47,355 nt of DNA from a bacterium (GTDB taxonomy: Bacteria > Actinomycetota > Acidimicrobiia > Acidimicrobiales > Bin134). Positions 25,476-32,456 of the stretch are shown piece by piece. Under the pieces are notes generated by a model that did no database searches, had not been told where the DNA came from, and saw only the letters and a list, made by a program, of their open reading frames with translations. Location of the stretch: positions 1 through 47,355 of the forward strand of contig JAPPMA010000027.1 in NCBI GenBank assembly GCA_028819295.1, written 5' to 3'. Position numbers and translations under genes: made by a program. Numbering within the stretch: the stretch's first letter is position 1; every line of letters starts with the position of its first letter.

Positions 25476-25606
25476 GCGGATAGATAGCCTACCTGGGATA
25501 ACGCTGTCGAGGGATATCTCATTGAGAAACCTTTCACCTGCGGATACGCGCCAATCCGCGCGTCCGCCGAGCGATTCAGGAAACGATGTGGTTCACCTAT
25601 CCGCGC
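25476..25606. promoter_or_regulatory. repeated TATCCGC motifs upstream of DISARM-like operon
   Basis: The 299-bp gap before the helicase gene has TATCCGC at 25598-25604, AATCCGC at 25553-25559 and two inverted copies (GCGGATA at 25476-25482 and 25540-25546). They surround the predicted promoter and may be operator sites. Nothing else is recognised in the gap except a short GC hairpin (CGCCC-TAAGA-GGGCG, 25460-25474) in the predicted leader. Confidence 0.35.
25481..25510 (-). promoter_or_regulatory. putative promoter of the DISARM-like operon
   Basis: On the minus strand TCGACA (25510-25505) and TATCTA (25486-25481) are 18 bp apart, placing a start near 25474 and a short leader before ATG 25437. 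Both boxes are imperfect, so this is a candidate only. Confidence 0.35.
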
Positions 25607-25736
25607 AGCCTCTAAGCCTCGGAATGCGTCTGCTTCAGCACCGCCCAATCCTCGCACCGGGGTGTAACCCTATGGGCATTGCAAGCTGCTGTCAGGACGT
25701 GGTGAGCGACGCAGCTATGACAGGCCCCTATTTGCG

Positions 25737-26798
25737 CTACTCCTCGACGAGGGACCAAATCCGCTTGAGAGGGAGGTCGGCGCGGAGCTCTTCGCTGAAC
25801 TGTTCGTAATTGCGTAGGACAGCATTGAGAAGGTCTTCGGCATCCCACACGCGTACGCGGAAGAACTGATTGCGGAGTTCCTGGCGGGCCACCTTGTTTA
25901 CTCCACCCCAGGCAACGAGCAGTGCCTGATCTGCACCGTGAGTGCTTAACACTCCGTGCAACTCCCGGACAACTCCCGCATCGACTGGGGTAGGACTCGA
26001 CTTCACCTGGACGATCAGGCGAGGGCTGTCAAATCCCAGCGAGCCTCGACCGGCAAAAATATCGATCCCGCCGTCAGCGCCCCGGGGTGCTTCCTGAGTA
26101 AAGAACCCTTCAGCAGATAGAACGGCGGCAACCAGCCCCTCTAGACGATGACCAGCGAACCTTTCCGAGACAAACGCCTGGATCTGGTCACGTCCGATCC
26201 GTTCGAGGTCAAGTGTTGAAACGGATGCGTCGAGAACATCCATATCTTCGTCGACCTCGGCTTCTGCTAATTCAACACGTGCACCAGGGTCCACGCCCGT
26301 CGCCATGAGCTGTTGTAGGCGCCAAGATCCGTCATTGCGCCTTATCTGACACACAGTTTGTGCGGCACCGAGCGAATGCAGGAGATCCTGTCGCACGGCT
26401 GTCCGCGGGACATCTGTTCGCTGCCAATTGATGAGAATTGAGTGCCGCTTCCTTCCTTCATCATCGGTGATGAACTCGTATCCGCCTGCGACGGTGCCTA
26501 GAGCTATCTGAGATGTCATCTTCTGGGGGAGAACAACTAGATCGCCTTGCTTGATGCGACACAGGGCCCAAAGCTGACCGGTCCAATTTGAGACCCTGGC
26601 AACTGGTGCGTCTTCGGGGACGGAGGCTTGAACAATCGCTCTCACCTCGTCGCGAGAATTGACCTCTGTCAAGTCATCGACGTGATTGAATCCGAGAAGT
26701 AGGCGTCTCGTCTCAAGAGCTGACTCTTCGTCCTCGCCAGACCTACCAGCGCGAACCAACCAAGCCGCCGGCACCTCAGTCGCTTGCTGCTCACCCAT
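25737..26798 (-). CDS. Mrr-family restriction endonuclease
   Basis: A 353-aa protein. The C-terminal Mrr catalytic domain begins near residue 215 (GHRLEGLVAAVLSAEGF) and carries GADGGIDI (about 240-247) and the Q-x-K motif in LIVQVKSS (about 259-266), the PD-(D/E)xK variant of Mrr enzymes, which cut modified or foreign DNA. The N-terminal 130 residues (IKQGDLVVLPQKMTSQIALG) look like the PUA/EVE-like reader often placed before Mrr domains. It starts 5 bp after the stop of the truncated deacylase gene and ends 300 bp before the helicase gene, so it could act with the DISARM-like operon or alone. Its first codons, with this same junction, are duplicated at 29302-29381. Confidence 0.85.
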   Translation of the reverse strand: MGEQQATEVPAAWLVRAGRSGEDEESALETRRLLLGFNHVDDLTEVNSRDEVRAIVQASVPEDAPVARVSNWTGQLWALCRIKQGDLVVLPQKMTSQIALGTVAGGYEFITDDEGRKRHSILINWQRTDVPRTAVRQDLLHSLGAAQTVCQIRRNDGSWRLQQLMATGVDPGARVELAEAEVDEDMDVLDASVSTLDLERIGRDQIQAFVSERFAGHRLEGLVAAVLSAEGFFTQEAPRGADGGIDIFAGRGSLGFDSPRLIVQVKSSPTPVDAGVVRELHGVLSTHGADQALLVAWGGVNKVARQELRNQFFRVRVWDAEDLLNAVLRNYEQFSEELRADLPLKRIWSLVEE

Positions 26799-26803
26799 TG
26801 TGG

Positions 26804-28066
26804 CTACGGCAGGACGGTTTCGGTGTCCCGGCCGGAGCGGAGGAGGGTGCCGGGGGTGGCGCCGGTGGGCTGGCCGGCGGTGATGATCTCAGTTCCGTTG
26901 ACCAACACGTGCTCGACGCCGACGGCGCCGGCGTAGAGGCGCTCGCAGCCGCCGGGCAGGTCGGTGCGCTCCACGATGGGCTCAGACGCCACGGTTTCGG
27001 GGTCGAATACCACCAGGTCGGCGCAATAGCCCTCGGCCACGCGGCCGCGGCCCTTGAGCCCGAACAATTGAGCGGGTTCGTCGGTCAGCAGTCGCACGCA
27101 CTCCTCCAGCGACAGCAGGCCCCGGTCGCGCACCGCAGATGCCAGCATCTCGGTGGGGAAGCGGGCGCCGCACATGCGGTCGAGGTGGGCTCCGGCGTCG
27201 GAGCCCCCTACCAGTACCCGCTGGTCGCGCCACAGCTCGGCCCGCTGCTCCCAGGCCAAGTCGATGTCGTCGGACGACATGGGCCACAGCGCGGTGCGCA
27301 GGTCGTCGGCCACCACGATGTCGAGCAGCGCATCGAACGGATCCACTCCCCTCTCCGCGGCGATTTCGCCCACCTTTCGCCCAGTGAGCCCGGCGTTCTC
27401 CGGGGCGCAGGTGTCGCCGACCTCCATGTTGGCCCAGGTGGAGATGAACTGGAACGGACCCTCTGAGCTGCGGGCCTGCTCGTCTAGCCACTGCCGCACG
27501 GCGGGATCGGCCAGCTTGGCCTTCTTCTCGTCGTGGTCCAGGTACAGCACGTCGCCCCAATTGGGCAGCAGGTACAGGGCGCAGTAGCTGGCAAAGCTCA
27601 TCTTCAGCCCGCCGATGGACGGCATCGACAAGGCCACAATGCGCCCCCCGGCCTCGGCGGCCACATCCGAGGCCCGCAGCTGGTGCCGGGTGCGGTCCAT
27701 CATCGTGGAGGCATGGGATAGGACATTCCAGTTCAGCGGACGCTGGGCCCGGGCCGACATCTGGCTCATCAGCTCGATCTCCTCGTCGCTAAACATGCTG
27801 AGGCATCCCGAAGTGATGAACTCCAGCCAGGTGCCAGGATGATCGGATACTGCTCCGGCCAGGGCCAGCACCTCCTCGGTGGAGGAGAACCGGCTGGGGA
27901 CGGGTTCGTTGTCACCGTCCCAATGGGTGTGGGCCAATGATGTGGAGAACCCCATTCCCCCGGCGGCCAGCCCGTCGTGCCCCCCGGCCACCGCCACATC
28001 AGCCACCACCGGCGCGGCCCCGGTCCCGTCCACCACCGTGCCGCCCCGAATCACCAGATCAAACAT
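26804..28066 (-). pseudogene. internally deleted N-acyl-D-amino-acid deacylase
   Basis: A second deacylase copy reads from MFDLVIRGGTVVDGTG (ATG 28066; a longer frame to 28114 has no good reason) but jumps from residue 29 of the intact protein to residue 180. Exactly 450 bp (150 codons) are missing, including the H-x-H metal site, although the frame is kept. Residues equal to the 257-bp block are identical to copy 1. The rest, including GGSDAGAH, is diverged, so this was a distinct paralogue before conversion. Without the metal site and two barrel strands it is unlikely to be active. The stop lies 5 bp before the Mrr start. Confidence 0.75.
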
Positions 28067-28085
28067 GCCCCCACAGTAGGCGCGC
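27723..28085. repeat. direct repeat, copy 2 (257 bp plus 106 bp)
   Basis: 27723-27979 equals 1709-1965, and 27980-28085 equals 2416-2521 with one difference. The junction at 27979/27980 marks the 450-bp deletion; it has at most 1 bp of microhomology. Confidence 0.85.
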
Positions 28086-28103
28086 CCTGTATGGACAGTA
28101 CCA

Positions 28104-28124
28104 ACCATAGCCATTGTCTATGGT
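28104..28124. promoter_or_regulatory. palindromic operator candidate of the phd/vapC pair
   Basis: ACCATAG (28104-28110) and CTATGGT (28118-28124) form a perfect dyad. A TACACT -10 box (28134-28139) follows, placing transcription start at or next to ATG 28147. Binding of the antitoxin here would give the usual autoregulation. Confidence 0.5.
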
Positions 28125-28146
28125 CATTACTGATACACTGACTGTT

Positions 28147-28425
28147 ATGAAGCCCCAAAATGCTACCCGGATCGTCCCAGCCGGGGAGTTCAAGACGAAG
28201 TGCCTTCAGCTTATGGACGAGGTGGATCAGACCGGTGAGGCGATTCTCATCACAAAGCGGGGACGGCCAGTTTCGCTATTGGTGCCGGTCACACCGCAAG
28301 TCCCTGGCATTCGCGGGCGATACAAGGACCGGATACGGATTCCTGACGAGGGACTTCCCAAGCCTTTCACCGCTACCGAATGGGCTGACATCATTGACAA
28401 CGCAGGGACAGACGACGCAGCATGA
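28147..28425 (+). CDS. Phd/YefM-type antitoxin
   Basis: A 92-aa protein from ATG 28147 (starts at ATG 28120 or TTG 28114 are possible but overlap the operator-like palindrome). RIVPAGEFKTKCLQLMDEV and GEAILITKRGRPVSLLVPV are the classic Phd/YefM DNA-binding half. The C-terminal tail (PDEGLPKPFTATEWADIIDN) would wrap the toxin. The stop overlaps vapC by 4 bp. The pair stands between the deacylase pseudogene and the second Doc-type antitoxin. The first codons follow a -10-like TACACT by 7 nt, so the transcript is probably leaderless. Confidence 0.85.
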   Translation: MKPQNATRIVPAGEFKTKCLQLMDEVDQTGEAILITKRGRPVSLLVPVTPQVPGIRGRYKDRIRIPDEGLPKPFTATEWADIIDNAGTDDAA

Positions 28426-28838
28426 TGCTCGACACCAACGTCTTGCTGTGGCACATCTTGGACGACACACGCAAGGTCAGCAGCGCGTTGCTGGAGATGA
28501 TCGACGCTGGTGTGGCAAACGGCGACGTGGCGGTTTCGGCGATCACCTTTTGGGAGATGAGACACGCCCGCCGCAAGAACCACCCTGCGATCGTGCTGCC
28601 CCCGATTGCCGGACTCCGTCAAGACCTGCTGCGCAGCGGATTGCGAGAAATCCCCATGAGCGGTGACATCCTCATCGACAGCATTGAGCTCGCAGACAGC
28701 GGCTTCCACAGTGATCCGATGGACCAGATGATCGCGGCCACCGCGCTCAGCCAAAGCCTGCCCTTGGCCACCGCCGACCGCAGGATACAGGCCTGGGCCA
28801 ACCAGACCGGCCGACTGGAACTCGTGCCCCTCCAGTAG
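28422..28838 (+). CDS. VapC-like PIN-domain toxin
   Basis: A 138-aa PIN ribonuclease. The acidic metal-binding residues are in MLDTNVLLW (first Asp), ITFWEMRHA (Glu), HSDPMDQMIAATAL (Asp) and LATADRRIQ (last Asp). Members cleave tRNA or rRNA and are blocked by the coupled antitoxin. Length is usual for the family. It overlaps its Phd partner by 4 bp. The RNA target cannot be told from sequence. It is a distant paralogue of the toxin at 45995-46432. Confidence 0.88.
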   Translation: MMLDTNVLLWHILDDTRKVSSALLEMIDAGVANGDVAVSAITFWEMRHARRKNHPAIVLPPIAGLRQDLLRSGLREIPMSGDILIDSIELADSGFHSDPMDQMIAATALSQSLPLATADRRIQAWANQTGRLELVPLQ

Positions 28839-28902
28839 TCAGCCGCCATCCCATCCCGATCTCCAATCAGGATGGATCGGCATCCGGAATTGGCCGACTG
28901 GA

Positions 28903-28932
28903 CTAGTGGTGTGTCTTGGGTTTAGCGCCGTG
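28903..28932. repeat. 30-bp block, inverted partner of 24-53
   Basis: Exact reverse complement of the block at the left end of the window. Here it is the leader of the second Doc-type antitoxin; a 17-codon frame (28873-28923, MDRHPELADWTSGVSWV) ends inside it. Confidence 0.7.
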
Positions 28933-29124
28933 GAACTAGACCTCAACCCGGACTGCGAAGCGGCATTGCGGGCCGCAGCCGAGCAGGCAGGACGCACCGT
29001 AGACGAAACCGTCAACCTCGCCGTCATGGATTTTGTGGAGCGACAAGACCTGGAAGAGTGGCGTGCCGCCGCCCGGCAGAATATCGCCGATCACGCTGAG
29101 ACGCTGCGCCTCCTTGGAGAATGA
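28930..29124 (+). CDS. second Doc-type antitoxin, toxin lost
   Basis: A 64-aa protein from GTG 28930, the point where homology with the first antitoxin (GTG 2593) begins; a frame from GTG 28906 would add 8 residues. The protein differs from copy 1 only near the N-terminus (NPDCEAALRAAAEQAGRTVD against SSDCEAALRAAAKQAGRTVG) and is the same from VNLAVMDFVE to the end. The 4-bp overlap with doc is kept although that doc copy is broken. It may persist as a back-up antitoxin for the intact toxin 26 kb away. Confidence 0.7.
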   Translation: MELDLNPDCEAALRAAAEQAGRTVDETVNLAVMDFVERQDLEEWRAAARQNIADHAETLRLLGE

Positions 29125-29301
29125 CCAGCCCTCCCCACCCTCTCAGCCTCTCCAAACTGCTGGCCATAGCCGAGGAGCACTTCGGATCACCCCTCCCGAT
29201 CCGCGACATCGGCCTATTGGAGTCCGCAGCCGCTCAGCCCCACACGACCGTCTTCGGAGAAGACGCCTACCCCGGAGTATGGGACAAAGCCGCAGTACTG
29301 C
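29121..29301 (+). pseudogene. truncated doc toxin gene
   Basis: The first 60 codons match the intact Doc at 2784 with few changes (LAIAEEHFGSPLPIRDIGLL) up to WDKAAVL. The frame then runs into unrelated sequence (to 29561) and the Fic motif H-x-L-x-D-G-N-K-R is absent, so no toxin activity is expected. Confidence 0.85.
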
Positions 29302-29495
29302 CCAGTCCTGCCAGCGCGAATCCACCAAGCCTCCGGCACCGTAGTCGCTTGCTGTTCATCAGTCGCTTGCTGTTCATCCATTGTAGTTACGACAATACCG
29401 TCTCGTTGTCGCGGCCGGAGCGGATGAGGGTGCCGGGGGTGGCGCGGGTGGGCTGTCCGGCGGCGATGATCTCGGTGCCGTTGGCCACAACACGC
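29302..29495 (-). pseudogene. fused remnants: start of mrr gene and end of deacylase gene
   Basis: On the minus strand, 29495 to 29387 reads like a deacylase C-terminus (TLIRSGRDNETVLS and stop). Five bp later an ATG (29381) opens MDEQQATDEQQATTVPEAW, the start of the Mrr gene (MGEQQATEVPAAW at 26798) with a 6-residue tandem duplication from an 18-bp repeat. The spacing is the same as at 26798/26804, so this is a diverged copy of that junction, pasted into doc. Confidence 0.75.
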
Positions 29496-29577
29496 CAGTG
29501 GGTTTCCCAGACTCCCAGCGGGACCTGGGCACCCGACAGCGAAGCTGTCGCGATGAGATAATGAGGAAGTGAGCACT

Positions 29578-30747
29578 ATGAGCCCCACCGCCATGATGAT
29601 CTCGTCCGACTCCCACATCATCGAGCCACCCGACCTGTGGACCGAGCGGGTGAGCACCGGGCCGATGGCCGAGCGGGTGCCCCAGGTGCGCCGCGAGCCC
29701 GGCGGCGACTGGTGGTACATCGACGGCCAGCGCTCCATGTCGTTTCTGGGCTTCCAAGCCGGCAACCGGTTCGACCAAGACCCCACCAAGCTCCGCATCG
29801 AGGCGTCGTTCGACGAGGTGCGCCCCGGGGCCTACGACCCGGATAAGTTCATCGCCGACAACCGCACCGACGGGGTGGCCGCCTCGGTTATCTACCCCAG
29901 CGAGGCGCTGCTGGCTTACTCCATCCCCGACTCTGAGCTGTGCTCGGCAACCATGGCCGCCTACAACGACTTCATCGCCGATTTCTGCGCCTACGACCCC
30001 CAGCGGCTGAAGGGCATCGCCCTCATCAACGTGGACGACATCGACAAAGCCATAGCCGAGATGACCCGGTGCCGCAACATGGGACTGTCGGGAGTGATGA
30101 TCAGCGTGATGCCCCCGGCGGGCCAGGGCTATGACAACCCCCGCTATGAGCCGTTCTGGTCGGCCGCGGTCGACCTCGACATCCCCCTGTCCATGCACGT
30201 GGCCACAGGGCGACAGCTGGCCAGCGCCAGCGGCCAGACCAAGAACGACGTGAGGGCGGTGTCGGAGGCGGCGTTCTACCTGCAAGACCACTTCGTGCGG
30301 AAGTCGCTGGGCGAGATGATCTTCTCCGGGGTGTTCGAGCGCCATCCCAAACTCAGGGCAGGGTCGGTGGAGCACGAGGTGGGCTGGATCCCGTTCTGGC
30401 TGTTCCAGATGGACTACTGCTACACCGACCGGCCGCTGCGGGGCGACTGGCACCGCTTCTCCGATCCCGACGCCCGACCCAGCCACTTCTTCAGCTCCAA
30501 TTGCTTCGTGAGCTTCCAGGAGGACTCGGTAGGGGTGAGGGTACGGGACACCTTCGGCACCCACACGCTCATGTGGGGCTCCGACTACCCCCACACCGAG
30601 TCCACCTTCCCCCGGTCGCGAGAGGTGGTGGCCGAGACGCTGGCCGACGTTCCCGCCGACGAGCAGCAGATGATCGTGAGGGACAACTGCGCCGCCCTCT
30701 ACGGCTTCGACCTCGACCTGCTCGACGCCGATCTCGCGGGACAGTGA
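29578..30747 (+). CDS. amidohydrolase_2 family metal-dependent hydrolase
   Basis: A 389-aa TIM-barrel amidohydrolase of the ACMSD-like group. The N-terminal metal motif is atypical (SSDSHIIEPPDLW, with one His). Further metal or active-site positions are PLSMHVATG and the late MWGSDYPHTEST. ATG 29578 has AGGAAG 8 nt upstream; GTG 29569 is the alternative. The family hydrolyses or decarboxylates cyclic and aromatic acids, but the substrate is not predictable. RpiB follows after 1 bp. A second member is at 40626 (SSDCHAGAN, MWGSDYPHVEGTY), so the organism uses this family repeatedly. Confidence 0.8.
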   Translation: MSPTAMMISSDSHIIEPPDLWTERVSTGPMAERVPQVRREPGGDWWYIDGQRSMSFLGFQAGNRFDQDPTKLRIEASFDEVRPGAYDPDKFIADNRTDGVAASVIYPSEALLAYSIPDSELCSATMAAYNDFIADFCAYDPQRLKGIALINVDDIDKAIAEMTRCRNMGLSGVMISVMPPAGQGYDNPRYEPFWSAAVDLDIPLSMHVATGRQLASASGQTKNDVRAVSEAAFYLQDHFVRKSLGEMIFSGVFERHPKLRAGSVEHEVGWIPFWLFQMDYCYTDRPLRGDWHRFSDPDARPSHFFSSNCFVSFQEDSVGVRVRDTFGTHTLMWGSDYPHTESTFPRSREVVAETLADVPADEQQMIVRDNCAALYGFDLDLLDADLAGQ

Positions 30748-30748
30748 A

Positions 30749-31159
30749 ATGCGGATTGCGTTCGGCACCGATGAGACCACCGCCCTTACCGACTCCGTCA
30801 AGCAGCATTTGGCCGACGGGGGACACAGCGTGGTGGCCGCCGCCCCGGAGGGGGCGCCGTGGCCCGATGTCGGCCGAGCGGTCGGCGAGGCGGTGGTCGG
30901 CGGCCGCGCCGACATCGGGGTGGTGTGTTGCTGGACGGGCACCGGGGTGTCGATCGCGGCCAACAAGGTGGCGGGGGTGCGGGCCGCCTTGTGTACCGAT
31001 GCGGAGACCGCCCGCGGCGCCCGCCGTTGGAACGACGCCAATGTGCTGGCCATGAGCCTGCGCCTCGTCTCTCCCGAAGTAGCCACCGAGATGCTCGACG
31101 CATTCCTCGCCACCGACCCCGACCCCGACGAGTCCTCCGAGATCGCCAAACTCTCTTAG
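30749..31159 (+). CDS. RpiB/LacA/LacB-family sugar-phosphate isomerase
   Basis: A 136-aa protein of the ribose-5-phosphate isomerase B family. The signature CWTGTGVSIAANKVAGVRAA (from C61) aligns with the C-G-T-G-x-G-x-S-I-A-A-N-K motif of RpiB, C61 falling on the catalytic cysteine; WNDANVLAMSLR matches the conserved HNDANVL region. The first residues (RIAFGTDET) are the variant phosphate-binding strand, lacking the usual D-H-A. The gene begins 1 bp after the amidohydrolase stop, so the two are co-transcribed. The missing D-H-A and small size suggest a substrate other than ribose 5-phosphate. Confidence 0.8.
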   Translation: MRIAFGTDETTALTDSVKQHLADGGHSVVAAAPEGAPWPDVGRAVGEAVVGGRADIGVVCCWTGTGVSIAANKVAGVRAALCTDAETARGARRWNDANVLAMSLRLVSPEVATEMLDAFLATDPDPDESSEIAKLS

Positions 31160-31160
31160 C

Positions 31161-31307
31161 ATGCGAGTCCGAATCGGCTTCGGCGTGGGAGGCGGTACGA
31201 CCTCGGGCGATCCCGAGGTGTTCGGTGCCGTGTTCGACGGATTGGAGCGGCTGGGGTTCGATTCGCTGTGGGTGGCCGAGCGGGCCAGCGGTCCCGCTCT
31301 CGACTAG
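31161..31307 (+). pseudogene. N-terminal fragment of LLM-class flavin monooxygenase
   Basis: ATG 31161 opens 48 codons reading MRVRIGFGVGGG, then FDGLERLGFDSLWVAERASG and a stop. This is the usual first beta-alpha unit of luciferase-like (F420 or FMN dependent) oxidoreductases, which are over 280 aa. The rest is missing: the stop overlaps the end of the convergent PLP enzyme gene by 4 bp, marking a rearrangement breakpoint. Confidence 0.65.
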
Positions 31308-32446
31308 CCGAGGGCCTGCTCCAGGTCGGCCAATAGATCGCCGATCGACTCGATGCCGACCGACAAGCGCACCAAGCCGGGGTCCACCGCCAGGGGAGAG
31401 TCGGCCACCGACATATGGGTCATGGTGGACGGCTGCTCGATGAGCGACTCCACCGCTCCCAGCGACTCGGCCAGCCGGAACACTTTGGTGGCGCTCACCG
31501 CGGCAACCGCAGCCGCCTCGCCGCCAGCATGGACAAACGACACCATCCCGCCGGGGCGGCGCATCTGGCGGGCCGCCACCTCGTGTCCCAGATGGCCGGG
31601 CAATCCGGGGAACAGCACCCGCTCGACAGCGGGATGGCCGGCCAAGAACTCGGCCACCGCCTGGGCGTTGTCGCAGTGGCGGTCCATGCGCACCCCCAGG
31701 GTCTTGACTCCCCGCAGCAGCAGATAGCAGTCGAACGGGCTGGGCACCGCCCCCACCGCGTTCTGCACGAACGCCAGCCGCTCGGCCAGATCATCCCGGT
31801 TGACCGCGACGAACCCGCCCACCACATCGGAGTGGCCGCCCAGATACTTGGTGGTGGAGTGCACCACCACATCGGCCCCCAGCTCGAGCGGGTTCTGGAG
31901 GTACGGCGTGGCGAACGTGTTGTCCACCACCACATCCACCCCCGATGCGTGGGCCACATCGGCCACTGCGGCGATGTCCACCACCGTCAGCATCGGATTG
32001 GTGGGCGTCTCCACCCACACCTGGCGGGTCTCGGGACGGATGGCCCCGCCCAAGGCGTCCAGGTCGGCCATGTCCACCGCCGACCACTCGATGCCCCGCT
32101 CGCCGTGTACCCGGTCGATGAGGCGGAACGTTCCCCCGTAGGCGTCAGTGCCCAGCACCACATGGTCGCCGGGGCGCATCATGCCCACCACTGCGTCTTC
32201 CGCAGCCATGCCGCTGGCGAACGCCATGCCGTGCTCAGCGCCCTCCAGCCCGGCCACGCACCGCTCCAGCGCCACCCGGGTGGGGTTGGAGGTGCGGGCG
32301 TACTCGAAGCCGCGGTGCTGGCCTGGTGCGGCCTGCACGAAGGTGGTGGCCAGGTGGATGGGAACGGTGATGGCGCCGGTGGCCTCGTCTGGCTCTTGTC
32401 CGACGTGGATGGCCCGGGTGTCGAAACCCCAGTCGCCAGCGCTCAT
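31304..32446 (-). CDS. cystathionine gamma-lyase / gamma-synthase (Cys/Met PLP enzyme)
   Basis: A 380-aa fold-type I PLP enzyme. The PLP lysine is in HSTTKYLGGHSDVVGG; YARTSNPTR and GMAFASGMAA are the substrate/PLP loops, and VETPTNPML and VVDNTFATPY are conserved. It acts in transsulfuration. The partner upstream is cystathionine beta-synthase, 10 bp away and co-directional, which favours the lyase role (cystathionine to cysteine, 2-oxobutanoate and ammonia). Gamma-synthase activity cannot be excluded from sequence. Confidence 0.88.
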   Translation of the reverse strand: MSAGDWGFDTRAIHVGQEPDEATGAITVPIHLATTFVQAAPGQHRGFEYARTSNPTRVALERCVAGLEGAEHGMAFASGMAAEDAVVGMMRPGDHVVLGTDAYGGTFRLIDRVHGERGIEWSAVDMADLDALGGAIRPETRQVWVETPTNPMLTVVDIAAVADVAHASGVDVVVDNTFATPYLQNPLELGADVVVHSTTKYLGGHSDVVGGFVAVNRDDLAERLAFVQNAVGAVPSPFDCYLLLRGVKTLGVRMDRHCDNAQAVAEFLAGHPAVERVLFPGLPGHLGHEVAARQMRRPGGMVSFVHAGGEAAAVAAVSATKVFRLAESLGAVESLIEQPSTMTHMSVADSPLAVDPGLVRLSVGIESIGDLLADLEQALG

Positions 32447-32456
32447 GAAACTGCGC

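Larger units (their letters stand above)
28930..29301. repeat. 372-bp direct repeat, copy 2
   Basis: Gap-free partner of 2593-2964. Homology ends at 29301, where sequence related to the start of the Mrr gene begins. Confidence 0.85.

Noticed and set aside
29374-31149. Long minus-strand open frame (591 codons) opposite the amidohydrolase and RpiB genes
   Set aside because: Composition is His/Gly/Val/Arg-rich shadow of high-GC coding DNA; the plus strand has clear family motifs.
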